Under the pieces are notes generated by a model, which saw only the letters and a program-made list of their open reading frames with translations, searched no databases and was not told where the DNA came from. Of a DNA stretch of 64,000 nucleotides, positions 20,030 through 29,442 are shown piece after piece (positions within the stretch are counted from its first letter, which is position 1; every line of letters begins with the position of its first letter). The stretch comes from Mycobacteroides immunogenum (lineage in GTDB: Bacteria > Actinomycetota > Actinomycetes > Mycobacteriales > Mycobacteriaceae). The translations under genes and the position numbers were made by a program. Where the stretch lies: assembly GCF_001605725.1 (NCBI RefSeq), contig NZ_CP011530.1:496001-560000 (forward strand). The letters run 5' to 3'.

Positions 20030-21397
20030 CTTCGCAACCGCCTCGGCTGGCGTATTGGCTACGCCAAGTACTAAGCCGCGCTGGCAATTCCGTTCATCGT
20101 GGAACCACGGCGAGTATGGTGCGACACCAAAGCCCGATGCCCAGGCACGGCTGGCGACCTCAACATCGTCGACGCCGGCCGGTAGCTGTAACAGCATCAT
20201 CGGCCCAGCTAGCCGCGTGAGCGGAAACCACTGTCCCAGGCTGGATTCAACGGCCTCTCTGCGGCGGAGGTACAGACGTTTCATGCGTCGCAGGTGGCGC
20301 AGGAAATGCCCGTCGCGCATGAACTCGGCGACCGCGATTTGGGTGTTGGCACCCGAGGCAGGGGATAGCGATGTCATGGCGTCGAACCGATCGATGAGTG
20401 CGGTGGGCGCCGCGATGAATCCAAGGCGCAGAGCGGGATTGATGGTCTTGCTGAACGTGCCGACGTGAATGACGCGGCCGTGCTGGTCGAGCGACGCCAG
20501 CGCGGGTGCGGCTCGCCCGGTCAGCTGCAGCTCGCTGAGGTAGTCGTCGTCGATGATCCAGCCGTCGGCCGACTCGGCCCAGGACAGCAGCTCGCGGCGC
20601 CGCGCCAACGACAGCGACACCCCTAGCGGCGACTGTTGTGCGGCCGTGACCACTGCCAGCGAGGCCGTCGGCTCGGTGGCGAGTGCTTCCTGGACAACCA
20701 TCCCTTCCCCGTCGACCCGCACCGGCACCGGCGAAAGTCCGGCGATCCTCAATCCCTCACGGGTGAAGGGGTATCCGGGGTCCTCTGTCCACACTGTCGA
20801 GGTGCGCAACTGGAGCGCCCGCAGTGCCATGCCAAGGCCGCCCGCGTAGCCGCTGGTGATAAAGATCTGCTCGGCGGTGCAGCGCAGTCCACGCGCGATG
20901 GAAAGATGTGCGGCGATCTCGCGCCGTAGTGCGGGTTCGCCCCGGGGGTCGGCGTTGAAAACCCCGCGCTCGGCAACCGCGCGGGTCGCTCGCGCGGCGA
21001 TGCGCGACCATTGCGCCACCGGAAAGGCATCGTGTGCGGGCACGGCTACCTGAAATGGCCGTGGCGGCGTGTCGAATTCGATGGGTATTCGCGGCGCCAA
21101 CATGCGGACGGATGGAGGCGCCGGGACGACAGCCGGCAGCGCCGGCAACCGGTCTTCGACAAAGGTGCCTGCCGGACCGAGGGCGACGATCAGCTGTTCG
21201 TCGGCCAGACGCTCATAGGCGACGCGGACGGTGCCGCGCGCTACCCCCAGCTGTACTGCGAGATCGCGCCACGACGGTAGCCGTGCCCCGGGCGCCAGAC
21301 GGCCCTCCCGGATTGCGGCGCCGATACCCAACCGAATCTGTTCGGACAGCGACCTTGGAGAGCTGCGCGTTACGTCCAGCTCCAATGCGGGGTCCAC
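19964..21397 (-). CDS. MocR/PdxR-type GntR-family regulator with aminotransferase domain
   Basis: 477 aa. N-terminal winged helix (LAPGARLPSWRDLAVQLGVA, residues about 32-51) joined to a fold-type I PLP domain. The PLP Lys is in VGTFSKTINPALRLGF, and the preceding DDDYLSEL holds the conserved Asp. MocR proteins sense PLP or PLP-amino acid adducts. The gene is divergent from the cupin/DoxX pair, with 74 nt between starts, and probably regulates them. This gene and the next three interrupt the conserved Rv3677-crp order. Confidence 0.92.
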   Translation of the reverse strand: MDPALELDVTRSSPRSLSEQIRLGIGAAIREGRLAPGARLPSWRDLAVQLGVARGTVRVAYERLADEQLIVALGPAGTFVEDRLPALPAVVPAPPSVRMLAPRIPIEFDTPPRPFQVAVPAHDAFPVAQWSRIAARATRAVAERGVFNADPRGEPALRREIAAHLSIARGLRCTAEQIFITSGYAGGLGMALRALQLRTSTVWTEDPGYPFTREGLRIAGLSPVPVRVDGEGMVVQEALATEPTASLAVVTAAQQSPLGVSLSLARRRELLSWAESADGWIIDDDYLSELQLTGRAAPALASLDQHGRVIHVGTFSKTINPALRLGFIAAPTALIDRFDAMTSLSPASGANTQIAVAEFMRDGHFLRHLRRMKRLYLRRREAVESSLGQWFPLTRLAGPMMLLQLPAGVDDVEVASRAWASGFGVAPYSPWFHDERNCQRGLVLGVANTPAEAVAKLAGDLAQVIELSLHGPLGGAP

Positions 21398-21411
21398 GCC
21401 GGCTGACGGTA

Positions 21412-21432
21412 CAAGATTTTACGTAAGTCTTG
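21412..21432. promoter_or_regulatory. Imperfect dyad between the MocR gene and the cupin gene
   Basis: The sequence around a TTACGTAA core (21419-21426) is flanked by AGA/TCT arms and by CAAGA...TCTTG outer arms. It lies in the 74-nt divergent promoter region and is a candidate operator for the adjacent MocR-type regulator. Confidence 0.4.
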
Positions 21433-21471
21433 AACCTTTTCCTGCACCATTGAACGAGACAGGATTGCGTC

Positions 21472-21897
21472 ATGTTCATCCGCATTGTGTTGTCGCTGCT
21501 GCTGGCAGCGTTGGCGCCGATACCGATCGCCAGCGCGCAGCCCGAGAAGAGAACACCGACGGTAACCGTGGTCTCTTCCCGGGAGATTTCAAACATTCCG
21601 GGAAAGTCGTTTGTGATAGTTCGCGTCGACTTCCCTCCAGGAGCGGTGAGCCCCCCGCATCGGCACGCTGGCTCGGCCTTCATTCAGGCATTTGTGGAGT
21701 CCGGCACGCTCCGCAATGAAGTGGAGGGAGACGGAGTTCGCGACTACTCGGCGGGGCAGTACTGGTACGAGGAGCCGGGCGCGCACCACTTACGAACAGA
21801 GAATTTGAGCAGCTCTGCGCCTGCGGTGTTGTTCGCGGACATCATCATGGACACCGGCGATGAGCCATTGACCATCTACGACGAGCCGGGACAGTGA
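21472..21897 (+). CDS. Secreted cupin-domain protein
   Basis: 141 aa with a Sec signal peptide (cleavage near IASAQPE). The mature chain is a single cupin: motif 1 is PPHRHAGSAFIQAFVESG (metal-binding His and an acidic residue further on) and motif 2 is GAHH. Exported small cupins of this kind often act in quercetin-like or quinone-related chemistry, but the substrate here is unknown. It overlaps the DoxX-like gene and is divergent from a MocR regulator. Confidence 0.88.
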   Translation: MFIRIVLSLLLAALAPIPIASAQPEKRTPTVTVVSSREISNIPGKSFVIVRVDFPPGAVSPPHRHAGSAFIQAFVESGTLRNEVEGDGVRDYSAGQYWYEEPGAHHLRTENLSSSAPAVLFADIIMDTGDEPLTIYDEPGQ

Positions 21898-22322
21898 TGT
21901 TGATTCTTGGCCTGCGCCTCGCCCTGGCGGCGTCCTTCTTGAGTGCTGTGGCCGACCGGCTCGGATGGCTTGGGCCCAACGGTAAAAGTTGGGTGAGCTG
22001 GGGCGATATGCAACATTTCCGGGAGTACACGCACCAATTGGTGCCATTCGTCGACGGAGAGTTGCTGACCATCCTGGCGTGGGCGGCCACCGCCGCGGAG
22101 CTGACTATCGCCGTCGCGCTGCTGGTGGGGATCTTCGTGCCCTGGACCGGGTTGGCCGCGGGTGCCCTGCTCGCGACCTTCGCAATTGCTATGACGGTGT
22201 CGCTGGGGCCCTCGGTGATGCTGGCCTATTCGGTGACGTCGGCGATGATGGCGGCCTTCGCGCTCGCTCATCTCTCGCGCGGTGGGCCGGTGCCCTTCAG
22301 TCTCGATTCGCTGCTGAGATGA
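21897..22322 (+). CDS. DoxX-like membrane protein
   Basis: About 141 aa with four predicted membrane helices, including LAWAATAAELTIAVALLVG, typical of DoxX/DoxD-like proteins. The ATG at 21897 overlaps the cupin stop (TGATG); a GTG at 21894 is also possible. Likely co-transcribed with the cupin gene. Exact role unknown; DoxX proteins are linked to quinone or thiol redox at the membrane. Confidence 0.82.
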   Translation: MLILGLRLALAASFLSAVADRLGWLGPNGKSWVSWGDMQHFREYTHQLVPFVDGELLTILAWAATAAELTIAVALLVGIFVPWTGLAAGALLATFAIAMTVSLGPSVMLAYSVTSAMMAAFALAHLSRGGPVPFSLDSLLR

Positions 22323-22346
22323 GCCCGCGGGTAGCGTCGGGGAACC

Positions 22347-23192
22347 GTGAACTCGATCCCCCTCGCCCTTGCGGGCTCACTGAGTTGGGGCATCAGCGAC
22401 TTCATCGGTGGGCATGCGAGTAAGCGACGCTCGACGCTCGCGGTACTGACGCTGAGCCGGCCCGTCGGACTGGCGGTCGTGGGGCTGGTGGCCGTGTTCA
22501 CCGCCTCCACGCATTTCGATGGCCGCACGATGCTCGGAATGCTTTCTGGTCCAGCGGCTTTCACTGCGCTCTACGCGCTGTATCGTGCTCTCGCCATCGG
22601 CCCCATGGGTGTGGTGTCCCCGATCGCCGCGGTCGGTGCGGTGGTGCCGGTGCTGTGGGGCGCCATCATCGGGCAATCGCTGTCGGGCCTGACCTACCTG
22701 GGACTGGCCGGCACTCTCGTCGGGGTCATGCTGGCCTCTGCCTCGGAAGGGCTCGACGGGCAGCGGCCAGGGCGACAGGTGCTCGTGTGGTCGTTCTTCT
22801 GCATGGTGATGTTCGGGGTCTGCATGATCCTGCTTGCCGAGGCGGGCAGATATCACCCCGTGGAGGCGGTGGTGGTCTCCCGCGCCACCGAGGTCCTGCT
22901 GATCCTGATACTCGGGGCGCTGAGCTGGAAGAGCCTGCGCGAGAACCTGCGTCCGCCGTTCGGGGTAGTGCCCTTCGCCGGTGTGCTCGACACGTCGGCC
23001 ATGCTGCTGTTCGCGTACGCCTCGGGGCACGGCAGCCTGGGTGTCGCGGCGGTGCTGTCCTCGCTATACCCCGTGGTGACCGTCCTCATTGCCCGCGTGG
23101 TGCTGCATGAGCGCCTCAGCAGGGTCCAACAGGCTGGGGCGGTGCTGACGCTGGTGTGCGTAGCGGTGGTGGCATTCAGCGCGGCGCGCTGA
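22347..23192 (+). CDS. EamA/DMT-family transporter
   Basis: 281 aa with ten predicted membrane helices in two repeats, the DMT superfamily pattern; the second half ends in the typical SLYPVVTVLIARVVLHERL. Substrate unknown. GTG start at 22347, 24 nt after the DoxX-like gene, so it may be the last gene of the MocR-controlled set. Confidence 0.88.
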   Translation: MNSIPLALAGSLSWGISDFIGGHASKRRSTLAVLTLSRPVGLAVVGLVAVFTASTHFDGRTMLGMLSGPAAFTALYALYRALAIGPMGVVSPIAAVGAVVPVLWGAIIGQSLSGLTYLGLAGTLVGVMLASASEGLDGQRPGRQVLVWSFFCMVMFGVCMILLAEAGRYHPVEAVVVSRATEVLLILILGALSWKSLRENLRPPFGVVPFAGVLDTSAMLLFAYASGHGSLGVAAVLSSLYPVVTVLIARVVLHERLSRVQQAGAVLTLVCVAVVAFSAAR

Positions 23193-23203
23193 CATCCGCG
23201 CGC

Positions 23204-23878
23204 TCAGCGTGCGCGGCGGGCCAAGCGCTCGGAGTCCGAGATCAGGACGCTCTTGCCTTCCAACCGGATCCAGCCGCGGTGCGCGAAATCGGCAAGAGCC
23301 TTGTTCACGGTCTCGCGGGACGCACCGACCAGCTGTGCGATCTCTTCCTGGGTCAGGTCGTGCGTCACGCGCAGGGCGCCGCCCTCCTGGGTGCCGAACC
23401 GCTGAGCCAGCTGCAGCAGCTGCTTGGCCACGCGGCCGGGCACGTCGGTGAAGATCAAATCGGCGAGATTGTTGTTGGTGCGGCGCAGGCGGCGGGCCAA
23501 CACGCGCAGTAGCTGCTCGGCGATCTCCGGGCGGTCGGCGATCCAGGCGCGCAGCGCGTCACGGTCCATGGACACCGCGCGCACCTCGGTGATGGTGGTG
23601 GCGCTCGACGTCCGGGGACCCGGGTCGAAGATCGACAGCTCACCGAACATGTCCGACGGACCCATGATCGTCAGCAGATTCTCACGGCCGTCAGGTGACC
23701 GGCGCCCGATCTTCACCTTGCCGGTGATGATGATGTACAGACGGTCGCCAGGCTCGCCCTCGGCGAACACCGTGTGCCCGCGCGGAAAGTCAACCGGCTG
23801 TAGCTGCTTGGTCAGCGCCGAGACGGCGCTCGGTTCGACACCCTGGAAGATTCCGGCCCTGGCCAGGATCTCGTCCAC
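23204..23878 (-). CDS. crp: cAMP receptor protein Crp (Rv3676 type)
   Basis: 224 aa CRP/FNR-family regulator. Cyclic-nucleotide domain with the cAMP-binding element [20 protein letters not shown], a long dimer helix ([20 protein letters not shown]) and a C-terminal helix-turn-helix with [20 protein letters not shown]. The closest described homologue is M. tuberculosis Crp, which controls rpfA, whiB1 and respiratory genes. GTG start at 23878. A possible Crp site lies before whiB4 at 15890. Confidence 0.97.
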   Translation of the reverse strand: MDEILARAGIFQGVEPSAVSALTKQLQPVDFPRGHTVFAEGEPGDRLYIIITGKVKIGRRSPDGRENLLTIMGPSDMFGELSIFDPGPRTSSATTITEVRAVSMDRDALRAWIADRPEIAEQLLRVLARRLRRTNNNLADLIFTDVPGRVAKQLLQLAQRFGTQEGGALRVTHDLTQEEIAQLVGASRETVNKALADFAHRGWIRLEGKSVLISDSERLARRAR

Positions 23879-23973
23879 GTTTGCCCCTTACCCAAATTGT
23901 TAGTCATGCTTGCGCAGGCCTGTTCGCCTCGACAAGAGTCTAGAGGCCAGGTCGCTAAAGAACGTGATCCAAG

Positions 23974-24375
23974 CTACACCGCTGCACCACCGGCACGCAG
24001 TGAATCCACCACCGAATGCCGCGAGCGCATCGAGGGCACGCCCTCTTCGCGCAGGCTGGGGCCGTTTCCCCGCAACCGGGAGCCGTTTTCACCTGTCCGC
24101 GAAAGCGGCTGGCTATAGGTGTGTGCGGTGGCTTGGTACACCGCCTCCAGAGACGGCTCGATGCGTTGCAGTTGACGGCGATGCAAACCCTCGATGGCCG
24201 ACGGCATGCCGTCACGAGCGAGGCGCTTCATATCCGACGGACTTGCTTGGTCCAGGAAGTCGGCGACCTCACTCGGCTGCAAGGTATGCCGCATCAACCC
24301 GGCTTCCAGCTTCCCCAACCCAAGGCTGGCAAGCATGAGAAGTCCGGGTACCAACAAACCGAATAGGCCCGACAC
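23974..24375 (-). CDS. Small membrane protein (Rv3675 type)
   Basis: 133 aa. An N-terminal hydrophobic segment (GLFGLLVPGLLMLASLGLG) is followed by a soluble part with VADFLDQASPSDMKRLARDG and a low-complexity C-terminus rich in Arg and Ser. Position upstream of crp and opposite to nth matches Rv3675. GTG start at 24375. Function unknown. Confidence 0.75.
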   Translation of the reverse strand: MSGLFGLLVPGLLMLASLGLGKLEAGLMRHTLQPSEVADFLDQASPSDMKRLARDGMPSAIEGLHRRQLQRIEPSLEAVYQATAHTYSQPLSRTGENGSRLRGNGPSLREEGVPSMRSRHSVVDSLRAGGAAV

Positions 24376-24502
24376 GGGTTGAAGTAAACACGTTCAAGAT
24401 CTCGGCAAGGTCACGAAAAACAACCGGTTTGTCCTGCGCAAGGGGCGAAATGGCGGGCGGGCCGACCCAGCCCTTGTCGTGGCCCGCGGCTACCCTGGGG
24501 TT

Positions 24503-25300
24503 GTGCCAACGACCGGATCAGCCGCTAAGCCCAGAGCGAAATCGTCGGCTAAGACCGGGGCGCCGCTTCGCGCCTGGAAACCCGAGACGCATACCGGGCT
24601 GGTCCGTCGCGCACGGCGGATGAATCGCACTCTGGCGCAAGCATTTCCGCACGTCTACTGCGAACTGGACTTCACCAATCCGCTGGAGCTGGCGGTGGCG
24701 ACCATTCTTTCGGCCCAGTGCACCGATGTTCGCGTCAATATGGTGACGCCCGCATTGTTCGCCAAGTACCGCACCGCCCAGGACTATGCGGGGGCCAACC
24801 GGGCCGAGCTCGAGGAGATGATTCGCACCACCGGCTTCTACCGGAACAAGGCGAACTCGATCATGGGGCTGGGTGCGCAGCTGGTGGAGCGTTTTGGTGG
24901 CGAGATTCCGCCGCGGCTCAAGGACCTGGTGACTCTGCCCGGTATCGGTCGTAAGACCGCAAATGTTGTCCTGGGCAACGCGTTTGACATTCCGGGCATC
25001 ACCGTGGACACGCATTTCGGCCGGCTGGTGCGCCGCTGGCGGTGGACCGAGGAAGAAGATCCGGTCAAGGTCGAACACATCGTCGGCGAGCTCATCGAGC
25101 GCAAGGAATGGACCTTGCTGAGCCACCGGGTGATCTTCCACGGCCGACGCGTGTGCCACGCGCGCAAGCCCGCCTGCGGAGTCTGTGTGCTGGCCAAGGA
25201 CTGTCCGTCCTACGGGCTGGGCCCGACGGACCCGGAGCTGGCCGCGCCATTGGTGAAGGGTCCCGAGACCGAGCACCTGCTGGCGCTGGCCGGGTTGTGA
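24503..25300 (+). CDS. nth: Endonuclease III
   Basis: 265 aa base-excision-repair glycosylase/AP lyase for oxidised pyrimidines. Helix-hairpin-helix [17 protein letters not shown] with the catalytic Lys, followed by VDTHFGRL with the catalytic Asp, and a C-terminal 4Fe-4S loop (C-x6-C-x2-C-x5-C, in [17 protein letters not shown]). GTG at 24503 gives an N-terminal Ala/Lys-rich extension before the first conserved residues. It heads a cluster nth - thioredoxin-like - NUDIX - marP with very short gaps. Confidence 0.96.
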   Translation: MPTTGSAAKPRAKSSAKTGAPLRAWKPETHTGLVRRARRMNRTLAQAFPHVYCELDFTNPLELAVATILSAQCTDVRVNMVTPALFAKYRTAQDYAGANRAELEEMIRTTGFYRNKANSIMGLGAQLVERFGGEIPPRLKDLVTLPGIGRKTANVVLGNAFDIPGITVDTHFGRLVRRWRWTEEEDPVKVEHIVGELIERKEWTLLSHRVIFHGRRVCHARKPACGVCVLAKDCPSYGLGPTDPELAAPLVKGPETEHLLALAGL

Positions 25301-25301
25301 C

Positions 25302-25955
25302 GTGCGGCGGCTCAACACCGGAGCCCGGTGGACGATCGTCGGGGTGGTGCTGATCGCTGCGCTGATCACTGTGATGCTGTCGCAGCAACACGATCAGCAG
25401 CGGCGCGGATCACACGGAGGCGATCCGGTGGCCGCGCGCGAACGCCGAGATGCCGATACCCCTGAGGCGCTGGCGGCGCTGCGCCGTGAGGCGCAACTTC
25501 CCCCGTGCCCGACGCCGGGTACCAATCCGGGCATGCCCGAACTGGCCGGGATAACGCTGGAATGCGGCGGGGTGCGGGTGCCGGTGGGTCCGGTACTGGC
25601 CGGCCATCAGGTGGTGCTGAATCTGTGGGCCTACTGGTGCGGTCCCTGCGCCGACGAGCTGCCTGCCATGGCCGAATTGCAGCGACGGGCCGGCGCCAAG
25701 CTCACCGTGATCACCGTGCACCAGGACGAGAACGAGGCGGCCGGGCTGAGCAGGCTTGCCGAGCTACACGTACGCCTGCCGATGATCCAGGACGGGGCCC
25801 GCCGGATCGCGGCGGCGCTGAAGTCGCCGAATGTCATGCCCACCACGATTTTGATCCGCGCGGACGGTAGCGTTGCCCGAGTGCTACCGCGTTCGTTCAC
25901 TTCGGCGGATGAGATCGGTGCCGAGGTGGAACAAGCGTTGGGAGTGAGGTTCTAG
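25302..25955 (+). CDS. Membrane-anchored thioredoxin-like protein (TlpA/ResA type, Rv3673)
   Basis: 217 aa. One N-terminal membrane helix (WTIVGVVLIAALITVML), a short linker, then a thioredoxin fold facing the outside with the redox motif WCGPC (LWAYWCGPCADELP) and the cis-Pro region VMPTTILIR. An extra Cys pair lies before the fold (PPCPTP and ECGG). Likely a periplasmic thiol reductase. GTG start 1 nt after nth. Confidence 0.92.
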   Translation: MRRLNTGARWTIVGVVLIAALITVMLSQQHDQQRRGSHGGDPVAARERRDADTPEALAALRREAQLPPCPTPGTNPGMPELAGITLECGGVRVPVGPVLAGHQVVLNLWAYWCGPCADELPAMAELQRRAGAKLTVITVHQDENEAAGLSRLAELHVRLPMIQDGARRIAAALKSPNVMPTTILIRADGSVARVLPRSFTSADEIGAEVEQALGVRF

Positions 25956-25958
25956 TCG

Positions 25959-26690
25959 ATGACCGTCGCTCCTTTGGCTCCCGATGCCGCCCCCGACTGG
26001 ATGCGTCCGCTGGTGGACAACGCCGCCAGCGTCAAGGACATCTACGGCCGCGGCGTGCATCCCGCGGTCAAGGCCGTGCTGCGGGCGCGCAACCTGCCCT
26101 CGTCCGGCAGGCCCGCGGCGGTGCTGGTGTTGGTGTCTGCCGACGGCACGGTTACCGACCCGACCGATGCGGATCTGCTGTTGACGGTGCGCGCATCGAC
26201 GCTGCGCCAGCACAGCGGTCAGGTGTCGTTCCCCGGTGGCGCCACCGATCCGGGTGACGGCGGACCGGTGGGGACCGCCTTGCGCGAGGCCCAGGAGGAG
26301 ACGGGGCTTGACCCGGTCCGCGTGCAGCCGCTGACGGTGATGGATTCACTCTTCATCCCGCCGTCCGGTTTCCACGTCTCACCGGTGCTGGCGTACTCGC
26401 CCGACCCCGGCCCGGTACTGGCCGTCGATCCCGGCGAGACGGCCGAGGTATCACGGGTGAAGATCGGCGACCTTGTCGACCCGGCGAATCGGATCATGGT
26501 GAGCAAGAAGACCTTTGGGATCAAGTACAGCGGTCCCGCGTTCTTGCTGCCGGGAATGCTGGTGTGGGGTTTCACCGGGCAGATCATCTCGGCGATGCTG
26601 GAGGTCTCTGGCTGGGCGCAGCCGTGGGACACTCGTAACCTTCGTGATCTTGATGAGCTGCTGGCCGAGCACCTGGGAGGGTCGGTATGA
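25959..26690 (+). CDS. NUDIX hydrolase (CoA pyrophosphatase-like, Rv3672)
   Basis: 243 aa. The NUDIX box is GTALREAQEETGLDP (residues about 105-119), with the CoA-group hallmark QHSGQVSFPGG just before. CoA pyrophosphatases cleave CoA to 3',5'-ADP and 4'-phosphopantetheine; the substrate here is inferred from the motif only. Overlaps marP by 4 nt (ATGA). Confidence 0.92.
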   Translation: MTVAPLAPDAAPDWMRPLVDNAASVKDIYGRGVHPAVKAVLRARNLPSSGRPAAVLVLVSADGTVTDPTDADLLLTVRASTLRQHSGQVSFPGGATDPGDGGPVGTALREAQEETGLDPVRVQPLTVMDSLFIPPSGFHVSPVLAYSPDPGPVLAVDPGETAEVSRVKIGDLVDPANRIMVSKKTFGIKYSGPAFLLPGMLVWGFTGQIISAMLEVSGWAQPWDTRNLRDLDELLAEHLGGSV

Positions 26691-27952
26691 GTCTGAATCC
26701 ATCGCAGTGGCTCGATATCGGCGTCATCGCCGTCGCTTTCATCGCCGCCGTGTCCGGATGGCGTTCCGGCGCGTTGGGCTCCCTCATGTCCTTCGTGGGG
26801 GTCATTCTCGGTGCGGTGGCCGGCATCATGTTGGCACCGCATGTGGTGGCCAACATCGAGGGCTCGCGCACCAAGCTGTTCGCCTCGCTGCTCCTCATCC
26901 TGGTGCTGGTGGTCATCGGTGAGGTCGCCGGTGTGGTGTTGGGCCGCGCCATGCGCGGTGCCATCAGAAATCGCGTGTTACGCACCGGCGACTCGGTGGT
27001 GGGGGTGGTACTGCAGGTGGCCGCCGTGCTGGTGGCCGCATGGCTGCTCTCCATCCCGATGCAAAGTTCCAATCAGCCGAATATCTCTGCGGCAGCGCGG
27101 GATTCGAAGGTACTGAGTCAGGTCGACAAGTACGCGCCCGATCAGCTGCGCAAGGTGCCCAACGACCTGTCGAAGCTGCTGGACACCTCCGGCCTGCCCA
27201 GCGTGTTACAGCCGTTCGGCAAGACACCCATCGCCGCGGTGGACGCTCCCGACCCGGTGCTGGCCGACGGCCCGGTGGTGCGTGGCGCCGAACCAAGTGT
27301 CGTCAAGATCAAGGGCATCGCGCGTAGCTGCCAAAAATCGCTGGAGGGCACCGGATTCGTCATCGCGCCGCACCGGGTGATGTCGAACGCACATGTCGTG
27401 GCCGGCACCAACAGCGTCACCGTCGAGTCGGCGGGACAGACCTTCGATGCCACGGTGGTGTCCTACGACCCGAACGCCGACATCTCGATCCTGGCGGTGC
27501 CCGATATGCCCGCGACGCCGCTGGTTTTCGCGTCCAAGCCCGCCAAGACCGGTGACGACGCGATCGTCCTGGGCTACCCGGGCGGCGGAAACTACAAGGC
27601 CTCTCCGGCGCGGGTGCGCGAGATCATCGAACTCAATGGCCCCGATATCTATCGTTCCACCACGGTCACCCGCGAGGTGTACACCGTCAGGGGTTCGGTG
27701 CTGCAGGGCAATTCGGGTGGGCCGCTGGTCGACACGGAGGGCCGCGTGCTCGGCGTGGTCTTCGGTGCGGCGATCGATGATGACGACACCGGCTTCGCGC
27801 TCACCGCCAAACAGGTGAAGGATCAGCTGGTCAAGGCGGAGCTCGCGGATTCGGTCGCCACCGGCAGCTGCATCTCCGCGCCCGAGGCCAGCAAGTCGCC
27901 CGAGCAGCCCGTCAACGGGCCGCAGTCACCGGCGCCCAGTAAAGCGCCGTAG
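26687..27952 (+). CDS. marP: Periplasmic serine protease MarP
   Basis: 421 aa. Four N-terminal membrane helices (CvpA-like) precede a chymotrypsin-type protease domain with catalytic His in SNAHVV, Asp in YDPNADISIL and Ser in QGNSGGPLVD. The flanking Cys (RSCQKS, GSCISAP) correspond to the disulfide that regulates the M. tuberculosis enzyme. MarP is needed for acid resistance and works by cleaving the peptidoglycan hydrolase RipA. Its last 27 nt overlap the convergent ephE gene. Confidence 0.96.
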   Translation: MSLNPSQWLDIGVIAVAFIAAVSGWRSGALGSLMSFVGVILGAVAGIMLAPHVVANIEGSRTKLFASLLLILVLVVIGEVAGVVLGRAMRGAIRNRVLRTGDSVVGVVLQVAAVLVAAWLLSIPMQSSNQPNISAAARDSKVLSQVDKYAPDQLRKVPNDLSKLLDTSGLPSVLQPFGKTPIAAVDAPDPVLADGPVVRGAEPSVVKIKGIARSCQKSLEGTGFVIAPHRVMSNAHVVAGTNSVTVESAGQTFDATVVSYDPNADISILAVPDMPATPLVFASKPAKTGDDAIVLGYPGGGNYKASPARVREIIELNGPDIYRSTTVTREVYTVRGSVLQGNSGGPLVDTEGRVLGVVFGAAIDDDDTGFALTAKQVKDQLVKAELADSVATGSCISAPEASKSPEQPVNGPQSPAPSKAP

Positions 27953-28888
27953 TTGCTCGTTGACGGTGGTGGGGTCTTCCTCGTGCCCGTAGTGACCTAC
28001 TCCCCGTAACGCGACGAACTGACCGTTGGGCGCGTAGGGCAGCGAGCGATGGACCGGGTCGGCGAGCACGTACGGATCCGACTCGCCGCGCATATGCAGC
28101 ACGGGTACCGCTAGCTCGCGGTTCATGGATCGCATGAAACGCCAACCTTCGCTACGTAGTTGGCTGCGCACGGCCCAGCGCTGGTATTCCAGCGCACAGT
28201 GCGCCACACCGGGAATCGAGATGGCGGTGCGCAGATGCTTGAGGGTGTCGGCGAAGTCTTCGGTGCTGGTCCACGAGGTGCCCGCGCGCAGGCGCACCAG
28301 GCGTTCAAGCTCGGCGCCGTGATGGCGGGTCAAGGTGCGCTCGGGCAGGATCGGCACCTGATAGCGCATCAGCGAGGGCAGCAGCGCTCCGCCTTGCCCG
28401 GTGCCGCGGAATGTTGAGGTGCGCAAGGCGATCGGGTGCGGCGAGCTGACCACGGCGATCGCATTGACGAGGCGTGGATGCAGGTTGGCGGTGGCCCAGC
28501 AGACCAGCCCGCCCTCGGCATGTCCGACCAGAGTGGCCGAGGTGTGGCCCAGGGCGCGAATCAATCCGGCGGTATCGCCGGCCAAGGTCCAGCCGTCGTA
28601 TCCGCGCGGAGGTTTATCACTGCCCCCGTAGCCGCGTAGATCGACCGCCACCACCCGGGCATCGGGGAGTGCGCCGAGTTGATGGCGCCACGACCACCAG
28701 AAGGAGCCAAACCCGTGCAGCAGCAGCACCAGCGGTCTACTGGTGACGGCGACGGCCGGTGTGCCGGGGGTCTCGGCTTCCACCACGTGGAATCGAATTC
28801 CGTTGGCATGGACGTCGTAGTGGCGCCAGGGGCCGACGATGCGGACCACCGACGGGTCGGGATGCCGGGCGGTTTGGTCAAACAGCAT
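27926..28888 (-). CDS. ephE: Alpha/beta hydrolase EphE-like (Rv3670), nucleophile Asp absent
   Basis: 320 aa epoxide-hydrolase-like alpha/beta hydrolase. Oxyanion motif HGFGSFWWSW, acid in GESDPY and His in GVGHYGHEEDP are present. However the nucleophile elbow reads LVGHAEGGLVC, where catalytically active epoxide hydrolases have GHDWG; the Asp nucleophile is replaced by Ala. So the annotated name reflects homology and position, and hydrolase activity by the usual mechanism is doubtful. Start ATG at 28888. Confidence 0.85.
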   Translation of the reverse strand: MLFDQTARHPDPSVVRIVGPWRHYDVHANGIRFHVVEAETPGTPAVAVTSRPLVLLLHGFGSFWWSWRHQLGALPDARVVAVDLRGYGGSDKPPRGYDGWTLAGDTAGLIRALGHTSATLVGHAEGGLVCWATANLHPRLVNAIAVVSSPHPIALRTSTFRGTGQGGALLPSLMRYQVPILPERTLTRHHGAELERLVRLRAGTSWTSTEDFADTLKHLRTAISIPGVAHCALEYQRWAVRSQLRSEGWRFMRSMNRELAVPVLHMRGESDPYVLADPVHRSLPYAPNGQFVALRGVGHYGHEEDPTTVNEQLRRFTGRR

Positions 28889-28920
28889 GGATATGTCGGT
28901 ATCGAGCCGACGTCAGTCGG

Positions 28921-29442
28921 TTACCAGCCCGACGGATCTGCGGGCTTGATGGCCTTGGTGGCCGCCGGTGCGTCGTCCTCGCGGCTGAAGACGCTTGCTG
29001 TCTCTTTGACGCTCTCGATGGTGGCCTGCGGCCCGCGGATGCGCCTGACTTGGAGATAGCCGACTAGCACCGCCAGCACCGCGACGAACACCATCGCGGC
29101 GAAGATGATCAGGTAGGCGGCCCAGGCGGGTAGCCAGATCTTGAGCACCTCGGCGGCGAAAAAGAAGAAGAAGAACGTTGAGTAGAACAGCACCACGAGC
29201 GCCGCGATGAAGAAGATGCTGCCGGCCACGCCCTTCTTGACGTCCCGGATGACCTCGGCGCGAGCGAGTTCTACCTCGGCGCGTACCAGGGCGGAAACCT
29301 GGGTGGTGGCGTCACGGACGAGATTGCCGATGGTGGGTTCGCCGGTGCCGGTCGCGTTCGGATCGGATAGTGGGATGGCGGCGACGGTGATCGGAACGCC
29401 ATTGCTGTCCGTGCGGTAGTTGCGGCTTCCAGGGCTGCTCAC
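28921..29442 (-). CDS. Phage-holin-superfamily membrane protein (DUF1469-like, Rv3669)
   Basis: 173 aa with two strong membrane helices (FIAALVVLFYSTFFFFFFAA and WAAYLIIFAAMVFVAVLAV) and an N-terminal segment TTQVSALVRAEVELARAEV typical of the Actinobacterial putative holin (DUF1469) group. Upstream of ephE on the same strand, 32 nt away. Function unproven. Confidence 0.85.
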   Translation of the reverse strand: MSSPGSRNYRTDSNGVPITVAAIPLSDPNATGTGEPTIGNLVRDATTQVSALVRAEVELARAEVIRDVKKGVAGSIFFIAALVVLFYSTFFFFFFAAEVLKIWLPAWAAYLIIFAAMVFVAVLAVLVGYLQVRRIRGPQATIESVKETASVFSREDDAPAATKAIKPADPSGW

